DNA of 64,000 nucleotides from Epiperipatus broadwayi (Eukaryota > Onychophora > Udeonychophora > Euonychophora > Peripatidae). The stretch is taken from assembly GCA_028023455.1 (NCBI GenBank), contig JAQFVV010000204.1, positions 1,893,001-1,957,000 of the forward strand. Reading direction: 5' to 3'. The position numbers and the translations under genes are program-made. The notes below the pieces were generated by a model. The model saw nothing but the letters and a program-made list of their open reading frames with translations, ran no database searches and had not been told where the DNA came from. This document shows, one piece after another, positions 34,519 to 47,300 of this stretch (positions within the stretch are counted from its first letter, which is position 1; each line of letters opens with the position of its first letter).

Positions 34519-36101
34519 CTATGTAATAATTACCACAGATCAAGGCCTCACCATCTCCAATCATTATCCCAACAAGCAATTACTCACCTAAGCAAAGTAC
34601 AAGCCTTTTAATTTTATTATTCATAGTAGCTATCTGACAATCTAAATTTCAGTTGTTTGAACTCATGAACTTCTTGACTTATAAAAAGTCTCATCTATCA
34701 CTATAAGATTAATAAATTTCTCTAAATATATATATAGAGTAACAACTGAGATCACTAGCTAACATTTATTTATATATAATGATAAGGAAGATTCTACCCT
34801 TATACAATATTGAAATGTGGAAATTTCATATCAAATTCAATATAATGTCAAAATATTTAAAATATAATAAAATGTTCACTTGCCTTGAAAATAACTAATT
34901 CAATAATATTGTGAGATAACTTTTGCACTCAAGATAATGGTAGTTAAGCATAAACTTATTAAATTGATACCTATAAATTTTCTGGACCTTAAAACTTAAT
35001 ACCATTTTATATAGATAAAAAAAAATCAACTTCACTAATTATTTACTCTAGTGCTCAAAACATTATTTTACTAAAATTGTACTAATGTAATTTGATATCA
35101 ACAAACATTCACTAATTGAAATTTATGTTTAAAGGTCACTTATAATGGAAAATAAAATATTGATATGTTTGTTTTTCAAGCCTTAGTTGATAACCAATGT
35201 AATAGATTATTTGTCACCAACAATAATCAATTAACTGAGCCCCTCAGTTGGTGCTATATCTTTAGGTTATATTTTCATCCATTTCTCTAAAGATCTGACA
35301 GATACCGACAGACAAAAGAATGATTAGCATTTCACAATTTTGATATAGATAAAAAAATTCAATCACTGATCTTAAAGCATACAATGTTCCATGAACACTC
35401 AGATGATCATCACAATTCAGTCTCTCTAAGCTACTACAACCCATAATAGTTTTCTACAAACACTATTACACTGCCCTGCTTACATCTAAGTCTTAGGGGC
35501 TATTAATTATAAAATATTTCCTTGCTCATCTTTAGGAGTCTTAGAGGCAAATATTATACTTATATCAAAAAAACTATACCTTACTCTCTCTGGAGTTTTA
35601 GAGGTAAAATCATGGCAGGAATACTGTTAACTGCTTCATGATAAATAGTAACTAACATCACAATTTGGGTTGGAGCAGTGAATTAGATCAATCAGTCACA
35701 AGTGTCATGAATAAATTACATCCTCAAGACAATGACCAAAATTCCCTATCCAACACCAATACCTGCAATAAAACCAACCAAACTCCAACAATCAAATATC
35801 CAATCTAACCTTCAAAATTATAGATTTTCTACAACACAAATTTTCCAAATATGGACTAAATTATTATTCTATAATTTAATGCCATCAATATAATTTTTAA
35901 ATTGAAATTAAGCTGTTTCATGACTGTATTTATCTCTCATCATAAAAAACAAATGCAATAACAGTAACCATCACCATCTAAACATAGGCCAAAATAATTC
36001 TATATATATATAAAATTAAACACACAAAAATGCTTCTTTTTCTTTCAGATATACATCTCTCAGATATGTGGGGTATTTCAAGCCCTAATTAGCTTATTTC
36101 G
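34417..36101 (-). other. Leader region of the LTR element
   Basis: Lies between the primer site and the first coding segment. A (TA)n of about 40 bases is at 34478-34515 just upstream of the ATG, and a frame at 35444-35262 has no recognisable motif. At 1.7 kb the leader is long. It may hold packaging or dimerisation signals, but none can be identified by eye. Confidence 0.5.
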
Positions 36102-36119
36102 GCCCCACATTGGGTGCCA
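36102..36119 (-). other. Primer-binding site, tRNA-Lys type
   Basis: The minus strand reads TGGCACCCAATGTGGGGC two bases after the 5' LTR end. It matches the well-known tRNA-Lys primer site TGGCGCCCAACGTGGGGC at 16 of 18 positions. Both mismatches fall at CpG positions (CG to CA and CG to TG), as expected from methyl-cytosine decay. Confidence 0.8.
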
Positions 36120-36121
36120 AA

Positions 36122-38372
36122 TGTAATGGACAATTGAACAATCATATTATGCTGACCACATTGCGGTGTCCAAATGTAATGGAATGTACGTATATATGAT
36201 CTCAAATAAAAATAAACATATAAACTTTTGCAACAATAATCATCAGTTAACCAGGCCCCTATCTTTGTGGTGCCAAATGTAAAGGAACGTACTTTTACTC
36301 CATTATAGCAATCATCAGTTAACTGGGACCTACAGGTTGTGGTGCCAAATGTAATGGACAATATATCATATAAACATATTAGACATCAAATGTAATGGAA
36401 TGTCAATATATGAGAAGAAAATAATGCTTCAAACATTGGATGATAAATGTAATGGAATATATGTAATCTAAAGGAATCCAATTGTTGAGAAAGCCTAATA
36501 TAATAAATTGTATAATTTAAATGAAGAAAGATAAAATTATCCCAGTTATATTTAAATAAATTGTTTATATGCCCTTCCAACTAGCTATACATGAAATAAA
36601 TCTAAAATCATACAGAGCAATGAGATCTATCCTTATAATTTATTCTCAAGATTGATATGACTAACTAATCAAATATATATCAGAAACAAAGGGAATTCTA
36701 TTAAATCCAATATACACATCCAATAAGTAAATTTATGTATATCTAAACATATCAATGAATAATAATATGTGTAAGTAACTTAAAGACTAAATAATAAGTG
36801 AAATACAAAGTTATCCTCTATTAAATTGTAAATTCAGTTAATTTCATAATGACTCTGGCACTAAAACAAAAATAAGAATAAAATATTAATACTCTTTCAA
36901 ATAAATTACAAAAGCATTACTTATAAAACAAATAGTACATCCTTTATTTCTATATTATGGTTTAATTTTAACTAGTATCAATGTTTTAAATACAAACCCA
37001 AATACACAAAAATATATACATATATACTTGCAATAAGTATATATATTAAATAGATAAAGACATATTTGTGCTTAACAAGTATGCATTAATATAAACACAA
37101 ATCCATATTTATTTTTTTCAAATATTCAAAATTAAAAAAAAAAAAAATTATATCCAGCAAATATAAAAATTATTGTTTAGGTCTGCATAAGAATTATTAT
37201 ATGAAGTTAAAAAAAAAAATGAAAATAGATAAATAAATATAAAAAAATTTTCTAATAAAATTTACGAATATAAATTTCATTTATTAATATATATATATAT
37301 ATAGCAACTCATATGCAACCCAAACCTATATGTCATTCTTTAAGATTTTAAATTACTTAAGTGTTAATTTTGATACCTGTTAAACGTTTATTGCTGTTAG
37401 AAAACAAGACGCTTGAATTGAATAGAATGATATTTATAAAAACGTTATATTTTTATAATTAAAAATAAAAGTAAAAAAAAAAATATTGATCTCAAAAATA
37501 TATATATATCATTTATATTAACAAAATTATTTACTATCTTTCAAAGTTCACTTGTTTATTTTTCTTTTCAAAAGTCAACTTATTCCATTGTTTTATTCCT
37601 TTATCCATTTAATATTAGAATGCATTCTATCTCCATATTATTATTAGATTGACCATTATAGATTCCAGATAGCTATATCAAATTTTGGCTTGTTGAAATT
37701 CATGTGTTGAAATTTGCTTAGTTTTTCTTTTTAAACTGCTTTGGAATAAATGAAAGGAAGTGGCGCAGCTCCCTGGCTGCGATATATATATATTAGCCAG
37801 TCATGTTTAGGTATTTATTACAGAAATTTATCTTATTCCACTATTCTTTAGAATGGCAATTTCAAAGAAACAAAGTACAACAAATTTTTATCCTTCAGTT
37901 TGTTTAATCACTATCTTAATAATAATGGCTTCTTTTTTGTTGCTGCTGTTGTTCCATGTGCTAGCAAATGCTGTTTTGAAAACCATTGTTACATATGTTT
38001 TATTTTAAACAATTACCATTCAAAAAAAAATATTAACCATATAAAAAAATATTAAATCGAAAATTTATTTGACAGCTTTTAAAATATGTATATATACATA
38101 AATAATAATATTGCATTTTTTTAATAATCACTACAAATAAAATAATCTTTTTTTTATAATCAACAATTTATATGTCTTTATTTATCTTTAATAATTAAAT
38201 ATTCACAGCGATGTACCATTAACTAATAAATAAAATAATATATCCAAACAACTATAACTAATAACCATAAACAATAATAATACTCCATATATATAAACAA
38301 CAAATCAAAGAGATTTTTTTTAAATAACAACAAATGATTTTTAAAATATAGATAGATTTATCGATATTTACA
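36122..38372 (-). repeat. 5' LTR (intact copy, 2,251 bases)
   Basis: Runs on the minus strand from TGTAAATATCG at 38372 to CCATTACA at 36122. It is the intact counterpart of the left LTR. The 3' end holds reiterated copies of the LTR/primer-site junction motif. A conserved patch with gcgcagctccctggctgc (37763-37780) is the most GC-rich part. Confidence 0.85.
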
Positions 38373-38390
38373 ATATATATATATATATAT

Positions 38391-41300
38391 TGTAACATAC
38401 AAACAGAGATCAAAAAGAATTAAGATAAAATAATAATAAATATTTTTACCTGAGTCCAAAGGCATTGTAGCCAAAAATATATGAAAACATCAAAATGCTT
38501 ATCTCAAACATATTGCCATTGTAACATAAATAAAGTGATCAAAAGATCCATGTATAATAAATAATTATGAAAAGATTCAAATATAAATATTTGGCTTAAT
38601 AAACAAAAAAAAAATTGTAACTTAAATTAAATTATGAGAAGAATACCTGAGTAGTCTATAATATATAGGATCATAATATTTCAAATATCTTTGGATTCGA
38701 TGAAACATACTTTTATAATTAGATTTCTCAAGATATCACAATATCAATAATTATAAACAAATTTATAATTCAGGTACATGGAAATCAAGTGAGTGAGTAC
38801 ACTAGTAATTCAATAAAATAACTTCTCAGGTATACAGACAGTAGATTTTATCCACTTTCATTTCGTGGTTTGATGTTAAGTGCATATTTAAACAAATACC
38901 AAGTGAATATGGTCTAGCAGGGCACCACTAGATTATCTGAATCTAGATACAGTTATATCTAATAACCTTTTCACATGTACCGGGTTTGAATCCCCTTTTG
39001 GTACTTTATTTCTAATAAAAATGGAAGATTTTGCATTTTAGAGCCATATCATTGTATGCACTAATATTTAGGTAAACATAAAATATCTTTAAACCAAAGT
39101 GGAGTATATAAAATTCATTAGACATAAATCATTTCCCAGATCTTAACATAATATATGTGTTTCAATATTTTTTTATAAGTTTTACTAGCTCAGATTACTA
39201 TTAACTTAGGATGGTACTTGCATGAAATAGATGATGGGATGGTGGTTATTACAATTACTAAGAAATCACTAAATATTATGAAATCAATATTTATTTATGG
39301 CCTTTAAACATTTAACAGCTCATTAATTACAACATTGATGATGATGATGATGATGATAATGATAACGATAATGACAATGGTTTCAACCACAGCTTTAGGA
39401 CTAAGCCTAATCATAAACCTAATTTTTATAAAGAAATTCATAACTATTGCTTAATTTTAGTATATCTAATTGGAACTTAAATAGCTAATATTCACCTTGA
39501 TGATGAATGATCACACTTAATAAAGACTACTCTTAATGAAATATATACGCTTCATTTAATAAAACAAATTAACATTTATTAATGCATTACGAATATCTAC
39601 ATGAAAATTTATAGATAAACATGAAAATTGATATGAATAATAATAACAATAATAATTGATTATATTGCAATCTTCAGATTAATTTCAAGTTCTTCCCCCT
39701 TTTCCATCAAATGTTTATGGTATTAAATTGGGTAACCGATTTGTTAAAATGTTCCATCCACAAGAAAAGTATTTCATAAAAAAATATATATTCACTCATT
39801 GGCACACATACTTTATAATCTAACGTGTCTAGCAGAATGATAAAAAAAATGTTAATAGAAGTGAAAGAGCAAGTTTTACAAAACAAGTTTTAAATCATTT
39901 TTCTCCCCCTCCTTTCTACACTCTGAAACCTATACTTTCTTAAGACAAAATAATTTAATATTTTAATACTGCTTATTCCTTCACATTCACTCGCAATTAT
40001 ACACAGATAAAGTATTATTATGTATGTGTGTGTTTAACCCGTAAAAACCAAAATATTATTTAAAACCAAAATAATAATACAAAAAATTATTTTACGCATT
40101 AATATTTCATAACTGCAAATTAATAAACAATCATAATTTTGGTACATACAAAATCGTTATTAAGAAATTCTTGGTTTCAATTGATCTTGGTTGTTTTAAA
40201 AGTTCTTTAAACAAAAATATACCACTCTGTTGCTAAAATTTTACTAAGTCTCTGATATTATAAAGAAAATATATAAAAAATTTATACTACCAGTTTTTTG
40301 TAGCGACTTCCAATGAGTCAAATTTATCTTGTTCAATGTCTATATTTTGCAGCTACCATTTCCATTTTTCTTTGGAACAAACTCTTTCTTGAAGTGGATA
40401 ATTATTTGATGATGATGATCCTATTGAGGTTATTTGCTTTAGTGGACAATTTGGAAATCATTATATTAACTTTTCTTCTCTTCCTGTCAAGCATATTCTT
40501 TTAGTGGATGGAGTACAGCAGTTGTTTTCACATTTATAAATTTTCTGGGGTTTAAACTCAATTACTGGAACAATTAATTGGACTTGATGATTTAATATTT
40601 ATCAGTAGATTACTCTTTTTTTCTGATTTTAAATGCAGGTGAATGTTTTCTTCTTTCTATTTAAAAACATCTTATTTCTCTCGGTCAGTTGAAAGGTGTA
40701 GAATATTATTTTTCAGACAAGACATCTTTTCTTTCCTATATGATGTGCTGGCTGGATAGTCTGGTCAACAGACAAGACATATATTAATTTTTCTTACCCC
40801 GCCATCCTTATATTTTCAACATTCAAAACTTGATATAAAAAAAATGATTTAAAAAAAAAGAAGGTTATCTATCAGTATTAAAAATGTTTGTCTGCTTTAG
40901 TTTCAATAATTTTTAAAAAGTCTCTCTAATAAAATCTGATTTTCCAGACTGCCTTTATATCTGATTTTTATTTCTATTTTTGACCAATTCGTTTTTTAGC
41001 TGGAGAGTGCAATCTTTTTTAGGAATATTAAAAAAAAATCACACACCTGGTTTCCAGACAAACTTTTGTCTTGAATAAAAAAAATAGTCTTAATCCCTTT
41101 TCCTCACATATATCTGTAACATCTAAAATTGGAGCCTCTTTCTTTTGATTTTAAGATGAGACACTTTTAAAATTAGACTTCTCACATCGTCTCTAAGTTT
41201 TAACAGAAAATCAACCCTTATAGTACAAACTGTTGAATAAAAAAAAATAATTTAACAGATTTTCTCATTTTTCTTTCAATATTTAATAAATAAAAATGTA

Positions 41301-41808
41301 GATATATTATTTATGTAATGTACACACACTCCATCATTCAAATCCTTTATAAACTGACATTAAATAATCTAATTGCTAGCTTAGTAATTATAACCCTAAT
41401 ATTGAAAATTAAATCCTTAGCTTTTAAATCCAAATTACAATTATAGAAAAGCAAAAATAGAAGTATAGAATAAGATATTAAAATTGATCAAGCATAGGTT
41501 AGTTTTAAAGAGAGTTAATATGTGTAATTTAAAAGTGACTAACTAAATAGCTTTTATAACGCACACTGCCTATACATATCCATTATAACTTTATTTTTTA
41601 ACAAAAAATTAAAAATTACCTATTAAATGTGTAACTGTTGCCCCACTCTCTCTCTCTCTCTCTTAAGCTTTTAAAACTTGATCTTGTAGGGTTTAAACTT
41701 GGATGCCCTACAGCTTCCCTTTTTTATGAAAACGTGATGATGATTTTTGTTCAGCATTTTCTTTCATGCACATTACTATAAATTTAGCTAATGACTAAAT
41801 TGTAATGG

Positions 41809-41811
<3 letters not shown>
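38391..41811 (-). mobile_element. Repeat X, right copy, inverted relative to the left copy
   Basis: The reverse complement of the left X copy, recognisable along its whole length with many substitutions and indels, clearly more diverged than the LTR pair. Landmarks: tgtaacatac at the start; cggtcagttgaaaggtgtag (40682-40701) against the reverse of 29863-29882; ggatgccctacagcttcc (41700-41717) against 28796-28813; and gactaaattgtaatggc at the end. (TA)n tracts border both ends (38373-38390 and 41812-41853), implying a preference for TA-rich targets. No enzyme frame is readable. Confidence 0.75.
40313..40504 (+). CDS. Unidentified frame in the right X copy
   Basis: Counterpart of 30011-30259, sharing LLRLFALVDNLEI. 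It closes earlier, by a stop after SSIFF. See that entry; it is probably not a real gene. Confidence 0.15.
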   Translation: MSQIYLVQCLYFAATISIFLWNKLFLEVDNYLMMMILLRLFALVDNLEIIILTFLLFLSSIFF

Positions 41812-41860
<49 letters not shown>

Positions 41861-43699
41861 GACAATAAACAAAAATAAAAAAATTTATTTAAAACATCAA
41901 ATCAGTTTTTATTTATTATTGGAACCTTATCAAGATGTCTTCTTTAATAATGCTATGACAAATTATTGTATAGCATCTCTATCCAATAGATATCATTTAA
42001 ATTATAACATAATAAAATCTTAAAAGTAATATATATTGTGATGAGGATGATGATAATCAAATCCCATCACAAGTTAGTCTCACTTCATAAACATAAATGT
42101 GTATTGAGATATAAAAATATAAATATTTTCCTTAATAAATCTAAATAGAAATCTTAAAAAAAAAAAAGAAACGTAAATAAAAAAATATATATGTCTATAA
42201 ACATAATATATGCACACACGTGACATTTATATTTTATTTGTAAACATAATAAAATATACACTGTAAAAATTTTATTTGATTTGATTTCTTTTATCACAAA
42301 AACCTTTATAATTTATCTTGTTATATATATAATTTTTAAAAAAAAAAGAAAATTAAGTTTATTTTTATCTTATAAATATGGAATTAATTAAAATGTATAT
42401 AGGATAAAATTAAGGAATTTGTAATTATCATTTAAGTGATTATATTTTCTTTTATTAATGTTAGTGAAACTCTGAAAAATTTGTTTTTAATCCTGTATTC
42501 ATTAGATCATTATGTTGCTTGTATTATTATTGTTATTAATTAATTAAAATACTTATCTGGTTATTTAATTTAAAAATATATAGATTAAGAAAAAACAAGA
42601 CCAGCTGGCAGCATTTTTTTTCATGTAAAGAACTATAAATAGATTTTTTTAAACATTAATGGGATTATTATTTGACTGGAGAGAAAAAAGCAAGTTATGA
42701 AGATGCCTTAAAGAGAAACTTTAGGTGGGAAAAAGATTAGCTGAAGCCTTGATCTGAAAGTCTTCATTACAGAATGTAAAAATTAATCCCATGAATAAAG
42801 ATTGTCATTGTGTGAATTTCCAATTATTACTGTTATAATCTTAATGAATAATTTAAATGAGGCATATCTCATGGAATACATTATCTTATCCCCTGTAATC
42901 ATCCTGTGAGTCTAATATTGCTGAGTGTCTATACCTGCCCATTAAAATATACTGTGAAGAAGATGTCTAACTCAACATTCTGATACTGCCATAATCCTAA
43001 TTTTTATAGTCTTGCACGTGAGAAAGATGCCTTAAGCCCTGAGCTGGTCCTTCAATTTTAAAGAAGAGAAAAGAAAAGGAAAACGGAAAGAAGAAGAATC
43101 ATAATAGATAAAAAAATTTATTGAAGATAAACTAGCTTCTAATATTTATTTGCCTTTATAATTTAGATATTTAAAAAATAAACAGAAAACTATATATCCC
43201 AAAAAATAAGGTTAATTATTTATTGATTTAATATTTTTCATAGAAATATAATTAATCTATACATGAATATATGTATATATACATATGGAGTGATACTTTT
43301 AAACCTATTTAATCATTGGCATTGATTTAATATTTTTATGTACATACAATTGATGAGTTAATATATATACATGCTTAAAGAGTAATAGTATTTTATTTTA
43401 AGCTTATTTAATCTCTTATATTGATATAACATTTTTATGCAATTAAAATTATTGACTTAATTTATATATACATATTATATATGTGTGCGTGTGTGTGCAT
43501 ATGAAGCGATATTATTGTTTTTTTGACTGAAACATTTAATCTTTAAATTTTTTTTTAATTTTCCTTGAACGTAAATGCAATTGTTCTACTTAATTTACAG
43601 ATACATAGATATCTGTGTATAGAATGATATAATGTGATTTTTGATTGAAACCTAATTAATCTCTTAGATGTAGCTATCTTTGTTTTTTTTTCATTTTTT
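41812..43699. other. (TA)n and AT-rich intergenic sequence
   Basis: A (TA)n of about 42 bases starts at 41812. The rest shows no domain or repeat pair. Confidence 0.4.
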
Positions 43700-43788
43700 T
43701 AATATTTATATCGATTATTTTAATAATCTCCATACTTCCTTTTTTATTATTCTTCATATAAATAAGAATACAATAAAAGAAAAATGTC

Positions 43789-43833
43789 CCCCAAGATGCA
43801 TTTCGTGCTGAACCAGCACTCATCAATTGGCCC
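43789..43833 (-). ncRNA. Hammerhead motif, family 1 copy 3 (core mutated)
   Basis: Minus strand. Stem I GGCCAA with UUGGGG, stem II GUGCU with AGCAC around GGUUC, GAAA at 43804-43801, palindromic UGCA, and an AUC cleavage triplet. The first core block reads UUGAUGA instead of CUGAUGA. That changes an invariant core C, so this copy should be inactive. Confidence 0.7.
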
Positions 43834-44193
43834 AAGTCACCAGTTCTCACAAACATCTTTATTACATGAAGTGTATTTATCTATAGTGAATTGTCACATC
43901 TTTATTTACAATCACCAAATTTGCTCCACTCACAACCTCGACTTTGTATATTTTTGATAAGTCTAAACTACAATTATCATTAATCATTTATTAAACTAGA
44001 GTTTTTTTCTAGCACAGATATAAACTTTAATCCAAGTTAAAGATTATTATATCTGATTTTTTACACACACATACACCGCTTTTCACCTTCCTTCTCGTAT
44101 GCTTATTATCTTATCGATTATTTTAATAATCTCCATACTTTCTCTTTCTTTTTTATTCTTCATATAAATAAAGATACAATAAAAGACAAATGT

Positions 44194-44240
44194 CCCCCAA
44201 GATGCATTTCATGCTGAACCAGCACTCGTCAGTTGACCCA
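44194..44240 (-). ncRNA. Hammerhead motif, family 1 copy 4
   Basis: Minus strand. CUGACGA is at 44232-44226; C at the freely variable core position 7 is allowed. Stem II is GUGCU with AGCAU (one G-U). GAAA is at 44210-44207, then UGCA and an AUC cleavage triplet followed by UUGGGGG. Stem I has only about three Watson-Crick pairs plus one U-G. The core is intact; activity is possible. Confidence 0.7.
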
Positions 44241-44290
44241 GGTTACCAGCTCTCACATATGTGTGTATGCATATAATGATAAACATAACT

Positions 44291-44336
44291 CCCCCAAAAT
44301 GCATTTCATGCCGAACCAGCACTCATCAGTTGGCCC
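44291..44336 (-). ncRNA. Hammerhead motif, family 1 copy 5
   Basis: Minus strand. GGCCAA is followed by CUGAUGA (44329-44323). Stem II is GUGCU with GGCAU (two wobble pairs) around GGUUC. GAAA is at 44307-44304, then UGCA, AUU as the cleavage triplet, and UUGGGGG closing stem I with four pairs. All core bases are intact. Confidence 0.75.
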
Positions 44337-44365
44337 AGGTTACCAGCTCTCACATATGTGTGTGT

Positions 44366-47300
44366 GCATATGTTGATAAACATAAATCTCTGTATAAATT
44401 CAAAGAAAAGGGCGAGGGTTTTTTCATTCATATTCTAAATGTATATATTGTACACTTTTTGTATATTTTTTAATTGAAGTTATGGGATTTTATTAATATT
44501 AATAAATTATACTGAAATCATCATTTAGTGTTTAATTATCTTCTGATCTCACTCCACAACAATCTAAATTATTGATTTTGTTTTTTCCCTTTTTTATTGT
44601 ATGCCACTTATCTTGAGAAATTAAGAGTACTGAGCTTGAATCTGTGATATACTGTAGGATACTGTAAATGAATGTCACCATAAAAATCCTTTTTAAAGTA
44701 TTTTTAAGGAAAGTGGCATGTAAGATTTATGAAATTTGAGTTTTATAAAATTGCTTTATAATGGCAAGTTTTTCTGATGCTTATAAAGATCTATATCAAG
44801 ATTGAGATCAGAAAATATAAAAAATGATTATTAGTTTTATTCCCTTTTTAAATAATAGAGAATTTATTATTGATGTATATATCTATTTATTAGTCTTAAA
44901 ATAATATCATATGTGGAAATGTATACATGTTATTTATTTGAATTATGCACATTGTGGGTAAGCCTATAGTAGACAGATTAAGTAAGTAAAATTGAAATAA
45001 TAAGAAATAAAGTTTACAGCATAGAAATTTAAAGCAAACTGTGTTGATAATGTAATAAATGTGTAGGGGTAGAATATAGAGAGGAATGAGTTCTTGATAC
45101 AATATATAGAATAAAAATTGCCACAATACTAAATTATTCCTACTGTGCTTTCTATGAGACAAACGCACTGTCTGAATCAGTGACATTGACCTTTACCTAT
45201 AGTTAATTTAGACTTAGTGTTTATTTCAGAAGAAAAAATAATTTAGCATTATGGAAAGTTATATTCTTTGCATTTGAATTTCAGCTAGCACCTGCATTTG
45301 ATTTTATCTAATATACATTTGATTCTATTTAATGTATATATAAAAGGATGGGTAAGTTGGAGTTAATCAGGGATGATCTAAGAATCTTTCCCAAAATAAA
45401 TTATTTAATATCAAAAGATATATGTAAGTAATATTATATATTATAGGAGCCTGAGAGATCAGCCCTGTTAATTTCCTAGAGTAACTATAAGTATAATTAA
45501 ATAAATTCACCAATATTAAAAATAAGTAATAATCATTCATCATCATAAATGATCACAATCAAATAAATGAATCATCAATCTTATGACTGGATTTGTAAAC
45601 CAGGTCAACTATTTAGACTTTGCCAGATTGGGACAATATGGATGCACAAACTAAATGCTCATCCATCAGAATACATAATAATCAAGACAATAATGTTGGG
45701 ATATTAAAACATGCTGATCATCAGCACTGTTCTGGACAGCTAGTACCATTACTGTACTGTCCAACTATAAATTTAATTTTTAGTAGAGACTAAACTAAAA
45801 TAAAATGTTGTGCATGGACTTTAAAAAATATATTCTTAGAGGCAAACCTGGAGCCTTTGCCAACTGAATGCCCATAAACACTAATATAATTCCCCTTTTA
45901 TATACCAGACTGTTATGCAAGAACCTAGCTCAGAAAACATAAGCTCTATAACTGTTACTGTGGTCAAGAGTTGGTGCAACATATAATATTCTAAACTATT
46001 TAAAATCAAGTTTATTGGAATAATTTTAATAATGATATACAAGTTTATTAATAACAATAAAAAATGAAATTAAGATCTTTAGAATAAGGCTATATACATA
46101 TAACCCTTCTGATTTTGATTAATATACAAAATTCAAATTGCAATACCGCTTAAGGAGTTTACAGACAACAAATATATCTACACACATACATGTGGTATAT
46201 TATAAATGAGCACATTTGAATTGTAATTTAATAATAAAAAATGATTAACTTTTACATGTGTCTACTTAACATGTATTGTTATATATACACACACAGACAA
46301 GTGGCATAATAATTTTTGAACATATTTGAATAGTCATTTAATAATAAAGTAAATGATTAAAATTTACATATAAGTATCTATCTGACACACATTAGTATTT
46401 ATGCACACAGACATGTGGCATAATAATTTCTGAATATATTTAAATTGTCATAAAAATAATATAATAATTGATTAAATTATACCTATACTATGTTTACATA
46501 AAACTCATATATATCAGCACACAGACATGTGGTCTAACAATTTATTATATTTGAATTGTCATTTAACCCTTAAACCACTAATTATATTATTGGTTGTATG
46601 AGGTAAAAATCAAATCTTTTAATTGGAACACTCACAAACTGAAGACAAAGCCTATTGTTAAAACATATTCGCCTATAATATTAAATTCAACTCAGATACG
46701 TTTATAAAAAGTATATTACTAATTTTTCAGGGTATTGAAAGAGAACGAAAGTTCTTTCAAAAGTAAATTGTTATTTATTTATTATAAAATATATTCAATT
46801 TCGGCAAATATAAAGTGAATGTCTAAACAAAAAAGTGGTGACGCAAATGCCTTTTTTCAATGTTACGTTCTGGAAAAGTAAAGATTTCTTTTTGCTAAAT
46901 CTTAAATATTTTTACTAAAATCTTCAATATTTTTCGAAAATAATTTTGTTTTTTTAGTATACTTTTTAAAAAACTAGTTTAATTTCTGAAATTAAATTTT
47001 TTTAATACTTAAAATTGCATTCGAAATGAAAATCTCAGCGTTTTTCTTTATTTTCTTTGATCAGGCGGTTTCTTTGTTCTTTCCAGCCAATCAGAATGTC
47101 TTTTTCAGCTGAGAGCTCACTGACAACCAATGACTGACAATGTTCTTTCTTTGTTTAGGTTTAAATGCAGTTTTTTTGATTTTTTACTTGTAAAATAATT
47201 TGGACGAGGGCACCATCTTACAGAACTTTTAAAAACCTAATCAATACCTGTCAAACGAATATTTTAGCAAAAGAACTGGCAGAGTTAGAGTGACATCAGA

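Larger units (their letters stand above)
26732..38372 (-). mobile_element. LTR retrotransposon with coiled-coil ORF and no visible reverse transcriptase
   Basis: Two copies of a 2.25-kb sequence flank a 3.84-kb interior (32283-36121). Both LTRs read TGTAAATATCG at the 5' end and CCATTACA at the 3' end on the minus strand, giving a TGTAA...TTACA terminal repeat. Inside the 5' (right) LTR end, after two bases, lies an 18-base primer site TGGCACCCAATGTGGGGC. Just before the 3' (left) LTR is a purine-rich ggattaggggg. The interior holds one coiled-coil frame and a 1.7-kb leader. Both outer flanks are (TA)n, giving an atatat target duplication that cannot be sized exactly. The LTRs are near-identical, so insertion was fairly recent. 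The left LTR is split by a 3.3-kb insertion (X). Confidence 0.85.
43714..44365 (-). repeat. Tandem array carrying three hammerhead motifs (family 1)
   Basis: The string cgattattttaataatctcc recurs at 43712 and 44113, an offset of about 400 bases. Each copy then continues through a stretch with cttcatataaata and acaataaaaga to a ribozyme. A third, partial unit follows after only about 100 bases (44288). All three share cccccaa(g/a)atgcattt and end in ccag(c/t)tctcaca. Monomer length (about 400) and orientation (minus strand) are clear. Confidence 0.75.

Noticed and set aside
33061-34591. Plus-strand frames of 70-239 residues
   Set aside because: They are antisense shadows of the minus-strand coiled-coil frame, with phenylalanine/serine-rich composition and no start context.
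39340-39372. (gatgat)n-like array considered as a CRISPR-like or coding repeat
   Set aside because: It is a plain trinucleotide microsatellite. No CRISPR-like spacing exists anywhere in the window.
43674-43856. Minus-strand 60-residue frame
   Set aside because: It is a translation of the hammerhead-bearing repeat, which is explained better as a structured RNA.
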